Positions 35,074-45,569 of a stretch of DNA of 64,000 nt are shown in pieces. The notes beneath the pieces were generated by a model, which saw only the letters and a list, made by a program, of their open reading frames with translations, was not told the DNA's origin and searched no databases. The translations under genes and the position numbers were made by a program. This stretch comes from Eutreptiella sp. 'Long Island Sound 2002' (lineage: Eukaryota > Euglenozoa > Euglenophyceae > Eutreptiales > Eutreptiaceae): the NCBI GenBank assembly GCA_964036045.1, contig OZ038380.1, positions 121,972,899 through 122,036,898 on the forward strand, given 5' to 3'. How positions within the stretch are numbered: the stretch's first letter is position 1; every line of letters begins with the position of its first letter.

Positions 35074-37552
35074 TTCCTCCCGGGGTCCATAGGAGGCTCG
35101 CAACCCGGGTGATGGATCCGCAAACTTTGCGGGACGTTCAAGGATGCAATTATGCAATGCCCACACCCGTTTGGATTTTGAAAAAAGAGATAGGCGGTAG
35201 AGCCTGCACAATGGCAGGGGCCGGTCCTACGGGGCTTCATTATGGTAGCAGAGGTTTACCTGCCGCCTACCGCCATCCGGGAAGCTTGGGCCTTCATGAG
35301 CCCTGCCCAAGCCGACCCCGGCTATCCATCAATGACACCAGCCGGGAGTCGATGGTTGAAGCCCGAGAAGAAGGAAGGCATTCGGGAAGAAGGATGGGTA
35401 CCGTCGACATTGTCTCCTCTTGTGAAGGAGTATGCCGGAAACGATGTCATCTGCGAGTACCCGCGGAATAATCGGACGAGGAGGTCACGAGCTGCAGCAG
35501 TGGCTCAAAGACCCGGCGCTACCGCAAACGTGGTTCACCAAAACCGTCCAAGAAGGATGGGGAATCAGCAATGGAAATGACGCCGAGCCCTGTCCGCCAG
35601 ATGTTAAGCGCTCTGTCAGACTCCGGATGGTGCCGGTGCACAGCCAGATTTCCCGGCGAGCGATCGCATACTGCCAGAAATGATGAAGGTGATCATGATG
35701 CAGAACGGGAAGTGTTGCCGCGAAGGTCGGCAACAACAAGTGGCCCAAGTCATACCGAGTTCGGTATGATGGGAGCGGAGGCAGGAAGGAGGGACGTTGA
35801 CAGGACGGGCGACACCGTGATGGGCAGAGGAGAGGAGCGGGGAGCTCCGAGTGGTCTGCCGCGGGATGACCGGGACCGAGAAGGAGATGGTCGACATCCA
35901 CACAAGGACGCCAAGGAAGTGGCGTGCGGGGACGGGGCACGGGAAGATCACTGCCATTGCCGACATGTGGACTTTCTCATCGGGAGTTATCCCCGAGGGG
36001 GCAAGGATGCCATTATTCAAAGGATCGACAAGTTGGACGATACAACGGGTGGAATTCTTGAGGACAAGGCCATCTTCGACACCACTCTGAAGAGTATCCG
36101 ATCACATCAAGAGGACCACGAGGCCAAGCTGGAGACAGGCTGGTACAGCAGCAAGGAATGGTGGACAAAATGATCAAGTACCTGGAGAACGTTGAGGACA
36201 GGATGAAGGAGTTGGAGAGGCGCGCAGGAGTCCCGGCACCAGGTGCCGATCTACCATGGGATCCTGCCCTGAAGTCTTTGGTGAGGCAGCTGACGACATT
36301 GGGGACAGCCGCAGAAGGAGTAGCGCCCATGGAGGGTCCCATGGAGTCGGCGCCATACGGTCCTTCACGGGTTGACCCCTCATTGTTGAGGCACATCCCA
36401 CTTTTCTCAGCCAGTGTCATGCTGGGAGAGAAGACGCCGGAAAAAAGCTCGGGAACTTGTACGCCCGAGCCTGATACTCCCGAAGGGACAGTTGAGATTG
36501 ACATGAGCAGCCCGCCAGCTGCTGGGAGGTTCAATGCTCGTGCAGCGTATGTGCGCCGGGTCGCCGAAATGGATTCGAACATCCGTGGAGGATCAAGTGG
36601 CGAATCATGGGTGCAAGATCCCCGGTCAGGCATATGGACCATGGTCCGTCCGAGCATGGAAGAAACCAAATCTGGACCGCGGGAAGACATGAAGATCCGA
36701 GGAGATTACTCCCACTCCCCGGGCAATGGCAGTGGTGGAAGTATCCAACTTGGGGGCGTCATTGCTTCGGATGCCGGGGAAGCTGTACGCATCGAAGACC
36801 TCCAGGGTGTGAAAATACCCCATTGTGATGCCCACCCCGCCAACTCGGACCATTCTATCCTAGATTGGGAAGACTTCGCCGAGGAAGGTGTTGGTGAGAG
36901 GCGGTTCGGATGGGAGGCCTGAGACAAGTGGGCATGTCGTACTTTCCCATACCGTTTGGCCCCGGAGTTCAAGGCGGATTTGCGCGACAGAATCCGGGAG
37001 AAGAAGATCCCTAGGGGGGAGCAGTGTTTGGACTGGTTGGAGCAAGAAGAAACGGTGGACACCCCCAACCAAAAGCTCGATGACTTTTGGGCAATACCTC
37101 TCAACTTGGAACGTGGGGAGCTGCGGTTGAGGTAGTGGAGGAGAGATCTTCGAAAGTACTGCCGACTTCTAAAGAAAGTTGAGGATTGGTCGGAAACGGG
37201 TGAGATTCGCCATCTCTTGCGGGATGTCCTTCCAGCCTATTGGAAGAAATGGGTGGATTACGAGGAGAAGAAGCGGGCCAAGAAAGGTATGGCAGTGCGC
37301 ATCATGTCGCCGGAGGAGCAGCACCGGGGCATTATGGAATGTTTCCGACGCAACCTCGGAGCACCGGAGCGGATGATCTTGGTGAGGAATTCCGTGTACG
37401 TGGAGGTGTTCGGTGAGGGGGTGGGAGGACGCGGCGAGACCCGGCGAAAAGCTGAAGTTGCAGATGATACCCGCGCAAATGAGCCTGGACTCGATCATCC
37501 AGTACGTGAGCCTCGAATTGAAGCTCAACTCCAAAAACGCAGCGCATATTGA
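35016..37552 (+). pseudogene. gag-like region 2, frame-broken
   Basis: Protein-like segments follow one another in several frames: LIPPGVHRRLATRVMDPQTL (35070-35130), a segment with YLPPTAIREAWAFMSPAQADP (from 35242), ELQQWLKDPALPQTWFTKTV (from 35490), coiled-coil sequence (36020-36230, with VDKMIKYLENVEDRMKELER), a disordered Ser/Pro part (36240-36900), then helical EFKADLRDRIREKKI (36968) and LLRDVLPAYWKKWVDYEEKK (37210-37280), which looks like a capsid-type helical domain. The zinc knuckle follows at 37836. The breaks are numerous; the assignment to gag rests on order and composition. Confidence 0.5.
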
Positions 37553-37694
37553 AGACCATCACAATCATGGCAACCATGATCGCGAAGATCGACGTCATGG
37601 AGAGGTCTAAGATGATCGCGGCGGAAGTTCAGAAGACTCCGGAGGCGAGAGTATGACCCGTGAGGATCATTAGGAAGCGCATTTCTTTGCGTGT

Positions 37695-37994
37695 GTGGCG
37701 CTCAACACGAAGGAGCATGGGCAAGTCAGGTCGAAGTGGAGGAGAGCACCACCCCGTGGAGGAATTGGGAAACCCTCGCGGAGGATCGGCAATCCACCGC
37801 TCTCCTTCAAGGAATACAGGCGAAAAATTGACCGATGCTGGATCTGTTATAGGAAGAATCTCCCACACAAACACAATCATAAGACGTGCAAGGTTTACGG
37901 GGAGGACGAAAAGGTTTTTTTCCAAGTCCATCCCGAGAGAGTGCCCAAAGAGAAGCGTATCGAGGCTTGTAAGCGTGAACACAGCGCCGGTTGA
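37695..37994 (+). pseudogene. gag zinc knuckle
   Basis: RCWICYRKNLPHKHNHKTC gives C-x2-C-x8-H-x4-C (Cys at 37836, then Cys, His, Cys), a nucleocapsid-type zinc knuckle with longer middle spacing than the usual x4. Basic residues precede it. It sits between the capsid-like helices and the protease, as expected. Confidence 0.6.
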
Positions 37995-38423
37995 CGCTCC
38001 GGAGGACAAGGGCATGGAGGTGACCGCCGAATTCGACAGATCGAGGAAGTGGCTGATTCATTAATGCGGGGCATGGAAGCGCTCAAGGCCTTGCAGAACG
38101 AGAGAACTGCCAAATGACCGGGAGATTCGCAGCAAAACGGGGCTGCGGTCAATCGAACTTAGAGAAGTTTCCACGGGAGTGGGACACCGGAGGACTCTCC
38201 TCCGAAAATCGGTGGAATCCAATCGAAGAAGGCATTTATGGTGCCAAAGAAGGTTCAGAAGGAGCCAAGGCCACTGAGTTCAGCCAGTGCTAATCCATGG
38301 GACGCCCTGCCCAGGGAAGTACAAGTGAATATTGGCAACGGGGACATGAAGGTTGGAGAGACCACGGAGAATCCCGTGGATGGGCAGGAACAACCCAAAA
38401 TCTAGGAGATACGTGATCACACG

Positions 38424-38723
38424 TTGGAAGTCCTTATGCACCCATCCGTACTAGAGTTGCAAGCTGTGAGAGTTGTCCGTACACCACATGGCGATGAGCG
38501 GCAATTGCACTTGAGGGTACGGGTAACTTGCGGACGGAAGGAAGTGATGGCAAACGTCTTGGTGGATACTGGGGCCCAGGTAAGCTCTGTGCGGAATGGA
38601 CTTTTTCCGGACACATGTCCGAAGAGCAGTGACCCACCAGTGTGCCTCAAGGTCGCAAACGGCGGGATCATGGGTGGAGGAGCCCGTGAAGCCGAACTTG
38701 GCGTGGAACCTTTGAGAGCATGA
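38424..38723 (+). pseudogene. retrotransposon aspartic protease
   Basis: VLVDTGAQVSSV contains the D-T-G-A active site (38565-38576) preceded by two beta-like strands, as in retropepsins. The frame ends at TGA 38721. The enzyme would cut the gag-pol polyprotein as a dimer. About 100 residues are visible, close to the usual size. It is flanked by gag upstream and the RNase H-like/RT region downstream. Confidence 0.65.
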
Positions 38724-38727
38724 CAGA

Positions 38728-39700
38728 TTGGATCAACCGGACGAAGCAAAACGGTTGATGCTCCCTGGAAAACGCTACGAGGCCGATCTCCCCGATTCGG
38801 ATATCACAGTGGGGTATGATTTCATGGTCAGCAGTTCAGCCGGAGCATTGCCACATCGTGCCACACCCATTCGTGAGACAAGAGAGAGGCTTTCATGGCT
38901 ATTGACCCATTATGCCCCTCCGGATCCGAATGGACCGGAGATGAGGAGGAGAAAATTGTTCTTGCGGTTAAAGTGGCGGGAATTAAGTCCAAAGGTGGCG
39001 ATGGAGAGCACCCTGAGGAGTATGGTCTATCCCGGGATGCGTATTGTTGCATGATGGAAGGCTTAGGTATGGACAGACCGTCGACGGATGTCTTCGCATC
39101 AAAAGAGGTTCCCAAGTTGCAAAAGTGCGCGGCGTACTGGCAAAAGGGTGACTCGGCGTGGAACAAACACTGGGGCGCAGAAGTGTGGGGCCATCTGTAT
39201 GTACACGGAGCCCAACGGGGTTGAGAACGGATCGTGAACAAAATTATCCCTGAGAGAGCCAAAGGAGTCTTGGTGCTGACTGGACTCGGCTCAGGGGACG
39301 CCTGTGGCTAAGTTCTAAGATCCAAGATCGATTCCATCGTCTTGAACAAATTTGTGTTTGCGCTGGATGAGGAGATGTTTATGGACGCTACGGGAACCTC
39401 TTTGCCGTCACCGGGACAGGCAAGGTCAAGCCACGCGTACTATGCGGACGGTGCACAATGCCCTCCCACGCATGATGAGGCTTGAATCCGGAGGATACAA
39501 GCGGTGCCCATGAGGGTCATGTACGAGGAGAGCGAAGACCCCAAAGTGGAAGTCAAGACCTTGTCGTTTGATGAGATTGATTGTGTTGTCCACTACATGA
39601 AGGAGGGGATGCATGACCGTGTGGCAGCCAAGCAGGAAAGAAGCCGGGTCAGATCTCCTCATTGGTGGGACGATTGAAGTCTGATTACGGGGAAATTCAC
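38728..39700 (+). pseudogene. region between protease and RT with a DIRS-type RNase H-like segment (tentative)
   Basis: After a short domain (ITVGYDFMVSSSAGALPHR, 38795-38850), frame 3 gives a segment with DVFAS at 39087-39101, then YWQKGDSAWNKHWG, GHLYVHGAQ and, through stops at 39222 and 39313, IIPERAKGVLVLTGLGSGD. The pattern Asp-x-Phe-Ala...Trp...Trp...(I/V)LV resembles the RNase H-like segment that follows RT in DIRS elements. Here it would lie before RT and in addition to the normal RNase H. Later coding (39500-39700) leads into the RT frame. Function not certain; no catalytic set was confirmed. Confidence 0.4.
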
Positions 39701-39713
39701 CAAGAACAAGTTT

Positions 39714-41575
39714 GTGGCGAGGGTAATGGACCACATGGCCGATCATAATGAGCTTGTGCGTTCCAACCGGCCCACGTGGAATTTCCCACGCTCGGGTATC
39801 GGATCGAAGCCCGACACTACATTCAATATCCAAGAATTCAGGCTGCAGACCCACGATGTTGAAGAGGGTATGACGGATGAGAAAATGTCGGAGAGCGATC
39901 AGGAAGAAAGCTATACGGCCATTTGGTCAGTGGTCCCCGTGCCAACAGCTGCGGCCCAAGAAGCAAGGGAAAATACAAGAGTGGATGAGTTGCGGGAAAG
40001 ATTGGTGAAGGATTACCCACGGGTATGCAGCGGTGTGGCCAACAAAATTACAACGGATCGGGGGCCATTTGGCACCGCAAGGACAAAATTGAAGCCCGAC
40101 CCCAAAGAGAGTATCAGCTTCAAAGTGAGCGGGCGGAGGCCATAAAAAGGCTGTTGAAGGAATTCATCGAGCGCAGATGGATAGAACCTTCGGACCTTGG
40201 GTGGGCAAGCCCAGCATTTATCGTGCCGAAGAAGGAGAAGGGCGAATGGCGGTTGGATGTTGATTATCCAGGGTTGAACGAGCAAAGCCAGCATGACTCG
40301 TACTCTCTTCCCTTAATCGACATTATCCTGCAAAGACAGGCCCGAAAGCGCATTTTCACGGTGTTAGACCTCACACATGGTTATCACCAGACGCCGCTGC
40401 ATGAGGAATCCAGAGCGTGTACGGCGGTGAGTACGCAACTCGGTTCCCTGCAATGGAAAGTGGTGCTGATTGGAGCGGAGAATGGCAACGCGGTAGTCCA
40501 ATGCATGATGGACGATCTGCTGGGACCTGTGCGGGCCTGCGCCGCTCCTCTCCTGGATGACATCATTATCGGGTCTAGCACGGAGGACATGTCGGAGGAT
40601 GAAATGATCAAGGCCCACAAGAAAGACTTGGGACGAGTGCTCGACGTCCTTCATCGCCACCAAATGGTATGCAAGCTGACAAAGGCATCTTTATTTGTGA
40701 AGGAGGTCGAGTTTGCAGAACACGTGATGGGTCAAGGGCAACGCAGGCTGATGCCGCGCAAGTTGGCTGCCTTGACCCATTGGGAGCAACCCACCACCAT
40801 CAGCGAGTTGCGTTCGTTCATGAGATTCTGCAATTATTTCTCAGGTTACGTACGAATGTATGCCGAACTCTCCGGACCATTGCACAAGATGCTGCAAGCT
40901 GGAAAGTTTGATGGGCGCAAAGCGAGCAAAAAAAAGCTGGCTACAACAACGGACGCGGAAGAAGCGTTCGAGGCGCTTGAAAGGACTCTCCTGGGAAGGT
41001 TGGGACCATTCCTTATCAATCCAGACAAAGGACTTGTGCTCCGCACCGATGCATCGGATTATGCCGTGGGAGCAGTCCTGGAGCAGGTGCGAGAGGATGG
41101 TTCCCATGTCCCAGTGGCATTTGGGAGTAGAGGTTTGGCAGAGGGGCAACGCCGCACGTGGACTGCGAGGGAAAAGGATATGTATGCCGTTATCTGCGCC
41201 TTGCGCAAGTGGTCCGGGCATATTGCGTTGCAACCCATCGTTGTGTGCACCAACCATCAAAGTTTGCAGAGTTGGCACAAGGAGCACGTCGACACCCCCT
41301 CGGGTCCGGCAGCCCGACGCGGACAGTGGCACGAGACGCTAGCCAGGTTTGACTTGAGCCCAGTGTGTGTGCCCGGAAATGACAACACTGTGGCCGATCA
41401 CCTCAGTCATTGGGCCTACCCAGCCGGGAAAGCATGGATGGACATCTCCACGCATGGCGACGCCGGGGAGACTGCAGGGGCCAAGCGTATCATCGAGGCG
41501 GAGCGTCTCCTGGAAGAAGGCGAGGCCAAATGCTTTGTGGCGATGGGATCCTGCGCGGCGCTGGCCCAAGTCTGA
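39714..41575 (+). pseudogene. pol: reverse transcriptase and RNase H
   Basis: Linker coding runs at 39714-40145, then a 516-aa open frame 40025-41575. RT: WASPAFIVPKKEKGEWRLDVDY, VLDLTHGYHQTPL (Asp of motif A) and LLDDIIIGS with the Asp pair at 40556-40561 (LLDD instead of the usual Y/F-x-DD). Then the connection LRSFMRFCNYFSGYV. RNase H: LRTDASDYAVGAVLEQ, WTAREKDMYAVICAL, CTNHQSLQSW and ADHLSHW. The fold order is that of Ty3 pol. The fingers' QYPLP-type segment is altered and a frame change lies at about 40130, so activity is doubtful. The ATG at 40025 is not a true start: this is part of a polyprotein. Confidence 0.85.
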
Positions 41576-41584
41576 GGTGCCAAG

Positions 41585-42454
41585 GTGCAAGCGGTGGAGG
41601 CGCAAATGAAGGAGGACAACATGGTACGAGCCATTGAAGGACTGCAATTGGTTTTGATGGAGGATAGGTCCGAGGATTATGCAAATTCGGACCATTGGCT
41701 CAAGTATTGGAATGCCGTGAGTGCGCCATCCGACGACGATTGGCCAGAGGGATTGACGGAAGACAGGGACAAGGTCTTTCTCAAGGACAAGCTTTTAGTT
41801 ACCAAAGGCCGGGTGGAGGGCTTGATTGACCACTGGCACAACGCTCAGTTGATGCAATGAGGACGAGAGAAATTGCAGAAGCACTCCGAGTCGAGGGTTT
41901 TGTTGCATCCGGGTTGTTACGCAGTTTTGAACCGGTATTGCAAGCCGTGTGCGGTCCGCAGCGCCACAAAACATCCCTACCTGTCAACTGCTCGAAACCC
42001 CGTGTACACGGCCATTCCGGAGAGTAGCATGAGGTCCATTTCAATGGATCTTTTTGCGATGCCAAAAGGCACCGTGGAAGGCGAGGTCTTTGATTTTGTC
42101 ATTTTGGCAGTGGATCGCCACAGCGGATACATCGTGGCTGTTCCGGGCACAAAATCCAACAAGAAGGACAAGAGGGACAAGCACCGAGTTGGGCTGCAAG
42201 CCAAGACCGTGGCGCAAGCAATAATCCGACATTGGTTGACGGTATTTGATGTCCCAGCAGTGATATGCAGCGACAGGGGTACGCAGTTCGTTGGCGCATC
42301 GTTCCGCACGATTTGCAAGTACATGGGTGAGTCATGCCAAGACGGTGGCATATCACAGCCTTTCGAACGGGAGGGCGGAGGTGGCTGGCAGGCAATTTCT
42401 CCAAAAATTCCGGCAATTGCATATTGAGGAGCCGCGCAGAAATCAGTATCATTC
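41585..42454 (+). pseudogene. pol: integrase N-terminal and catalytic core, cut by the 6.4-kb element
   Basis: 41585-41860 holds the linker and start of the zinc-binding region; 41873-42427 has YCKPCAV (Cys-x2-Cys half of HHCC), the core with Asp at 42047 (SMDLF) and Asp at 42272 (ICSDRGTQF). The catalytic Glu (42378) is in the next frame; a loss of two bases between gives exactly D-x35-E. Coding then continues to the insertion point at 42454 and resumes after 48859 in the matching frame. Confidence 0.8.
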
Positions 42455-42459
42455 CCTTT
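42455..42459 (+). repeat. 5-bp target-site duplication CCTTT, left
   Basis: Directly before the left terminal inverted repeat; the same five bases follow the right one at 48855-48859. Confidence 0.7.
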
Positions 42460-42485
42460 CTTAGGCGGCTCAAGTGGCATGGTCA
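42460..42485 (+). repeat. left terminal inverted repeat (26 bp)
   Basis: Begins CTTAGGCGGCTCAAGTGGCA. It pairs with the reverse complement of 48829-48854 at 25 of 26 positions (G/T difference at position 17). Confidence 0.85.
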
Positions 42486-42654
42486 AAAACAAAGGAAGAG
42501 GTAGGAAAATGACAAGTTTTCAAAGGCATCAAAAAATAGTTGTTTTGATGGATATTTGAAAACTGTCCAAAACAAGTATGGCGGAATAAATATTTCTATA
42601 AGAATGACGTGTCCCATGGGCGAGACAGGGAAAAGTATTGTTTGGTGACCATTC

Positions 42655-42676
42655 TTTGCGTGAGGCCTCGCGCAAA
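42655..42676. repeat. palindrome copy 1
   Basis: TTTGCGTGAGGCCTCGCGCAAA, 22 bp, perfect but for one base in the left arm (T for C). Leader region. Confidence 0.85.
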
Positions 42677-42886
42677 GACGTTCATTTGTGTCAGATTAAT
42701 GTGCTATAGCACAACGCATTAGGCAGGTTGTCGAAAAATGGAACCCTGTTGTATTTATACACGTAACTTAGTACCATTATCAGGATTGCGTGATAGAGAT
42801 GGATCTATTAACGAATAAACTGCAACAATGGTGTACCCCAGAATCTTGAAAAGTATAAATGTTCCGGAACAAACTGCAGTTTCAAG

Positions 42887-42902
42887 CGCGAGGCCTCGCG
42901 CA
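42887..42902. repeat. palindrome copy 2
   Basis: GCGCGAGGCCTCGCGC, 16-bp perfect core. Leader region. Confidence 0.85.
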
Positions 42903-42941
42903 TGGAACGGCGCATGAGAAACATTAAAGTATTGGTGATCA

Positions 42942-42963
42942 TTGCGCGAGGCCTCGCGCAATG
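42942..42963. repeat. palindrome copy 3
   Basis: A 22-bp perfect palindrome, ATT + GCGCGAGGCCTCGCGC + AAT. Leader region. Confidence 0.85.
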
Positions 42964-43348
42964 GATCTCATAAGCGCTCATAGAAACCAAAAATGGAACA
43001 GATCCACCAACTACACAGCATGTGCATTCCCTTGATGCGGCGCTGCTGCACGGGCGCCCATACAGGTCCCGCCGGCATCTCCAGTTTTCATACTGTGGTC
43101 ACCGCTGGCTTCACTGCCCAACAGCGATGGTAGCGGGCCGCAACTGGCTACCGCACTCAGGATTAACTAGTCAAATGTGGGATCACCAGACAGTTACAGT
43201 TAACCGAAAATGATGCATGCGACAACCCAATCAGGAATCAGTTGGTCGCGCGAAAACTGTGTGACAGGTTGATGTTTCATATCGTGAAAGTTTTTCAAAC
43301 AGCGCTCTTTACGTAGATACAGGTACGCCATTATTCTTCACAGCAGCA

Positions 43349-45334
43349 ATGCCCCTGCAAAAAGAGGTGGACCTTGAGAAGACAGTGGCCGCAACATCTG
43401 GAGTTTTCCGCGATGTCTGCGCAGAGGAAACGCCGTACCACACGGCAGAAGAACTGTGGGAAGGGCTAAAACAGGGGGATGAGGGCGCGCAATTGTTGTT
43501 TGTGTTTTTTCTGCGTCTGCGCAAAAATGAACGGACGCGTTGCAGCATTGAAGAGGCGATTGCGGCAGAAGGCAAGAGATGGGTTGTGTTTTGATAGGGG
43601 AGGCCTGGCGCCATTATTTGCTGATGCGCCACTGCGCAGTTCCATACCAGGGAAAACCAAAGTCAGTTGTTGCGGTAGATGGAAGTAGGGCGCAGCGTCG
43701 CACTTTAGCAAGGTCAGGTCTGGCGCGATACAGCGCACCTTCGCTGAAGGAGAAGGCCGCAGTCAGGTTACAGACCACATGGAACAAAATACACCAAGAG
43801 TGGGTTGTGTTGTGAATGGACAACTGGTACAACAAACAGTTTACCACAAATCCTGACAGGAACGACAAAAGCCTGAACGCAACAGCGTTGGCTGTGTTGC
43901 TACTGAAGGATGCAGGGCGCTACTGGCATGGTCATCCTAGCCTGGAAGAGCTTGAACGGCGTGTTCCTGTTGTTGCACACATGCTGGGGAACACCGAGGG
44001 AACATTTGCACGTATCCTGCGTGATCTAGGATTTGCAAGCACGCGACCTGTTGTTCGAAACATTAGGGCGCGGCTTGACATTATTCGCCCTGTACCTGCC
44101 AAGAGACCACATTGGCGACCCCTTTGTCTAAGTAAAAAAACGGTGAGCGGCAACGTCCCGCTGCTTAATCTATTGTAATTCACTAGGGACTTGGCGCAGC
44201 ACACTCGACCAGTCGTGCCTATTTTATGTGATGAGAACATCCATTACCGCATTTGTAAGATGATGTACGGTGAAAAAACAACGAGTTGGAATGTCCGGCT
44301 TTTCTTGCGGTCACACCCTATATTGTATGGTTTCTGGCACGCGTACAAGTTTTGCGTTACACAAAAAATTTCGCTCATTTTGGCCGATCGTGACTTTCCT
44401 CCGTAAATGTTTGTTGCGCAGCGGTGACACAGTCCCCTGTTTTCCCAAGCTGATCACAATGGAGATAACTGTTGGCGCACTGCTGTTAGGTATGGGCCCC
44501 CACATACGGCGCCTTAACAGAAAATGTCATTCCCTTGGGCTGGCACGTCCTGTAAATTGGCGAGAACGCCTCCGTTACGCTGTCTGTAAGGCCATACAGG
44601 TTCTGTTAACACAATACTGTCCTGTGTTATTATACCTAGGTCACCTCGTTAGACAGTGCAATTGGCCCGGGGAGACGGCCAACACGGGTGTTTTTGCTTC
44701 TGAGGGATTGCAGATTGTTATGTGTCTGTTAGACCGTTTGAACACTGGGGACACACTTTTAAAATACGAACGCACTGTTGCAACTGCGCTATTGTGCCAC
44801 ACTGCATGGCACACAGCCATGCCTGGACAGGCTTTTGCCGAGGAGTTTTGTGAAAGTCTGCTTTCCAGCCTTGTGACAAAGAAGGGCCAAAACAGAGGTG
44901 CAGCAACCATTGAAGATGTTGACGGTCTGTATCATCTCATCACTATCCGCAAAGAAGGTCACAGGGTGAAAGTCTGCAAAATCCACCATTCCTTCGTCAG
45001 TTCCGTGCGTCAGCGGTTAACTGCTTACTTGAACGCAGAGCGTGTATATGTGCCTTGGGTTAGGTGGTGTGCTGAGCCTACTTGTACACTTGAGGCGCAT
45101 TGGCCGCGCAGGGGTGTACCTAACTTTCCACCGTCTCTTCTAATTCCAAATGGTTCTAACCACTACAAACAAGTCCTTGTGTCTGTGTTGTTGGTGCTAA
45201 CGCAGCAGGGGCCGCTTAAGGACGGTTTTAAGCGAAAACTGTCGGAGCTGATCCCCCAACGCAGTGTGATGGAGGAACAGAGAGAGGCCGACACGCTGCG
45301 AAACGTTCGAAGAAGATTGGAGAACATGCAGTGA
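43349..45334 (+). pseudogene. gene 1 of the DNA element: large transposase-like protein, frame-broken
   Basis: About 660 residues when the frames are followed: frame 2 from ATG 43349 to about 43590, frame 1 to about 44360, frame 2 to TGA 45332. Breaks: a TTTT run (43589), TGA at 43813, TAA at 44176 and an AAAAAA run (44362), each a small lesion or possible sequencing error; a 44-bp GT-AG intron around 44143-44186 is conceivable. Conserved-looking blocks: VVAVDGS, HPSLEELERRVPVVAHML, PVVPILCDENIHYRICK, HPILYGFWHAYKFCVT, MEITVGALLLG, YLGHLVRQCNWPG, AFAEEFCESLLS. Acidic and His residues within these could form an RNase H-type active site, but that is inference. Size, single copy and position make it the likely transposase. 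I cannot name the family. Confidence 0.6.
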
Positions 45335-45352
45335 TGCGCGAGGCCTCGCACA
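45335..45352. repeat. palindrome copy 4
   Basis: TGCGCGAGGCCTCGCACA, one mismatch, starting on the base after the stop codon of gene 1. Confidence 0.8.
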
Positions 45353-45387
45353 AACAGCATGAAACAACATGTTAGTACACCCCCTCT

Positions 45388-45409
45388 CTTGCGCGAGGCC
45401 TCGCGCAAG
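45388..45409. repeat. palindrome copy 5
   Basis: A 22-bp perfect palindrome, CTT + core + AAG, in the 235-bp spacer (45335-45569) between the two genes; nothing else is seen there. Confidence 0.85.
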
Positions 45410-45569
45410 GTTGACAGTCAAAACCAAGGCCGAGCCCCTTCAGCTTTGCATTCTCAACCATACTGTACTCGTATTCGCTAAAAGCGCTTCACATGTGCAT
45501 TATCGACGACGATTTTAACCCTTTTCAATGTTATGTTTCCTTCAGTACAGGCTTTCTCCTTATCGCAGA

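Larger units (their letters stand above)
42486..43348 (+). other. 5' non-coding leader of the DNA element
   Basis: No gene. Holds three copies of the palindrome (42655, 42887, 42942) and is the probable promoter region of gene 1. No clear TATA box chosen. Confidence 0.5.
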
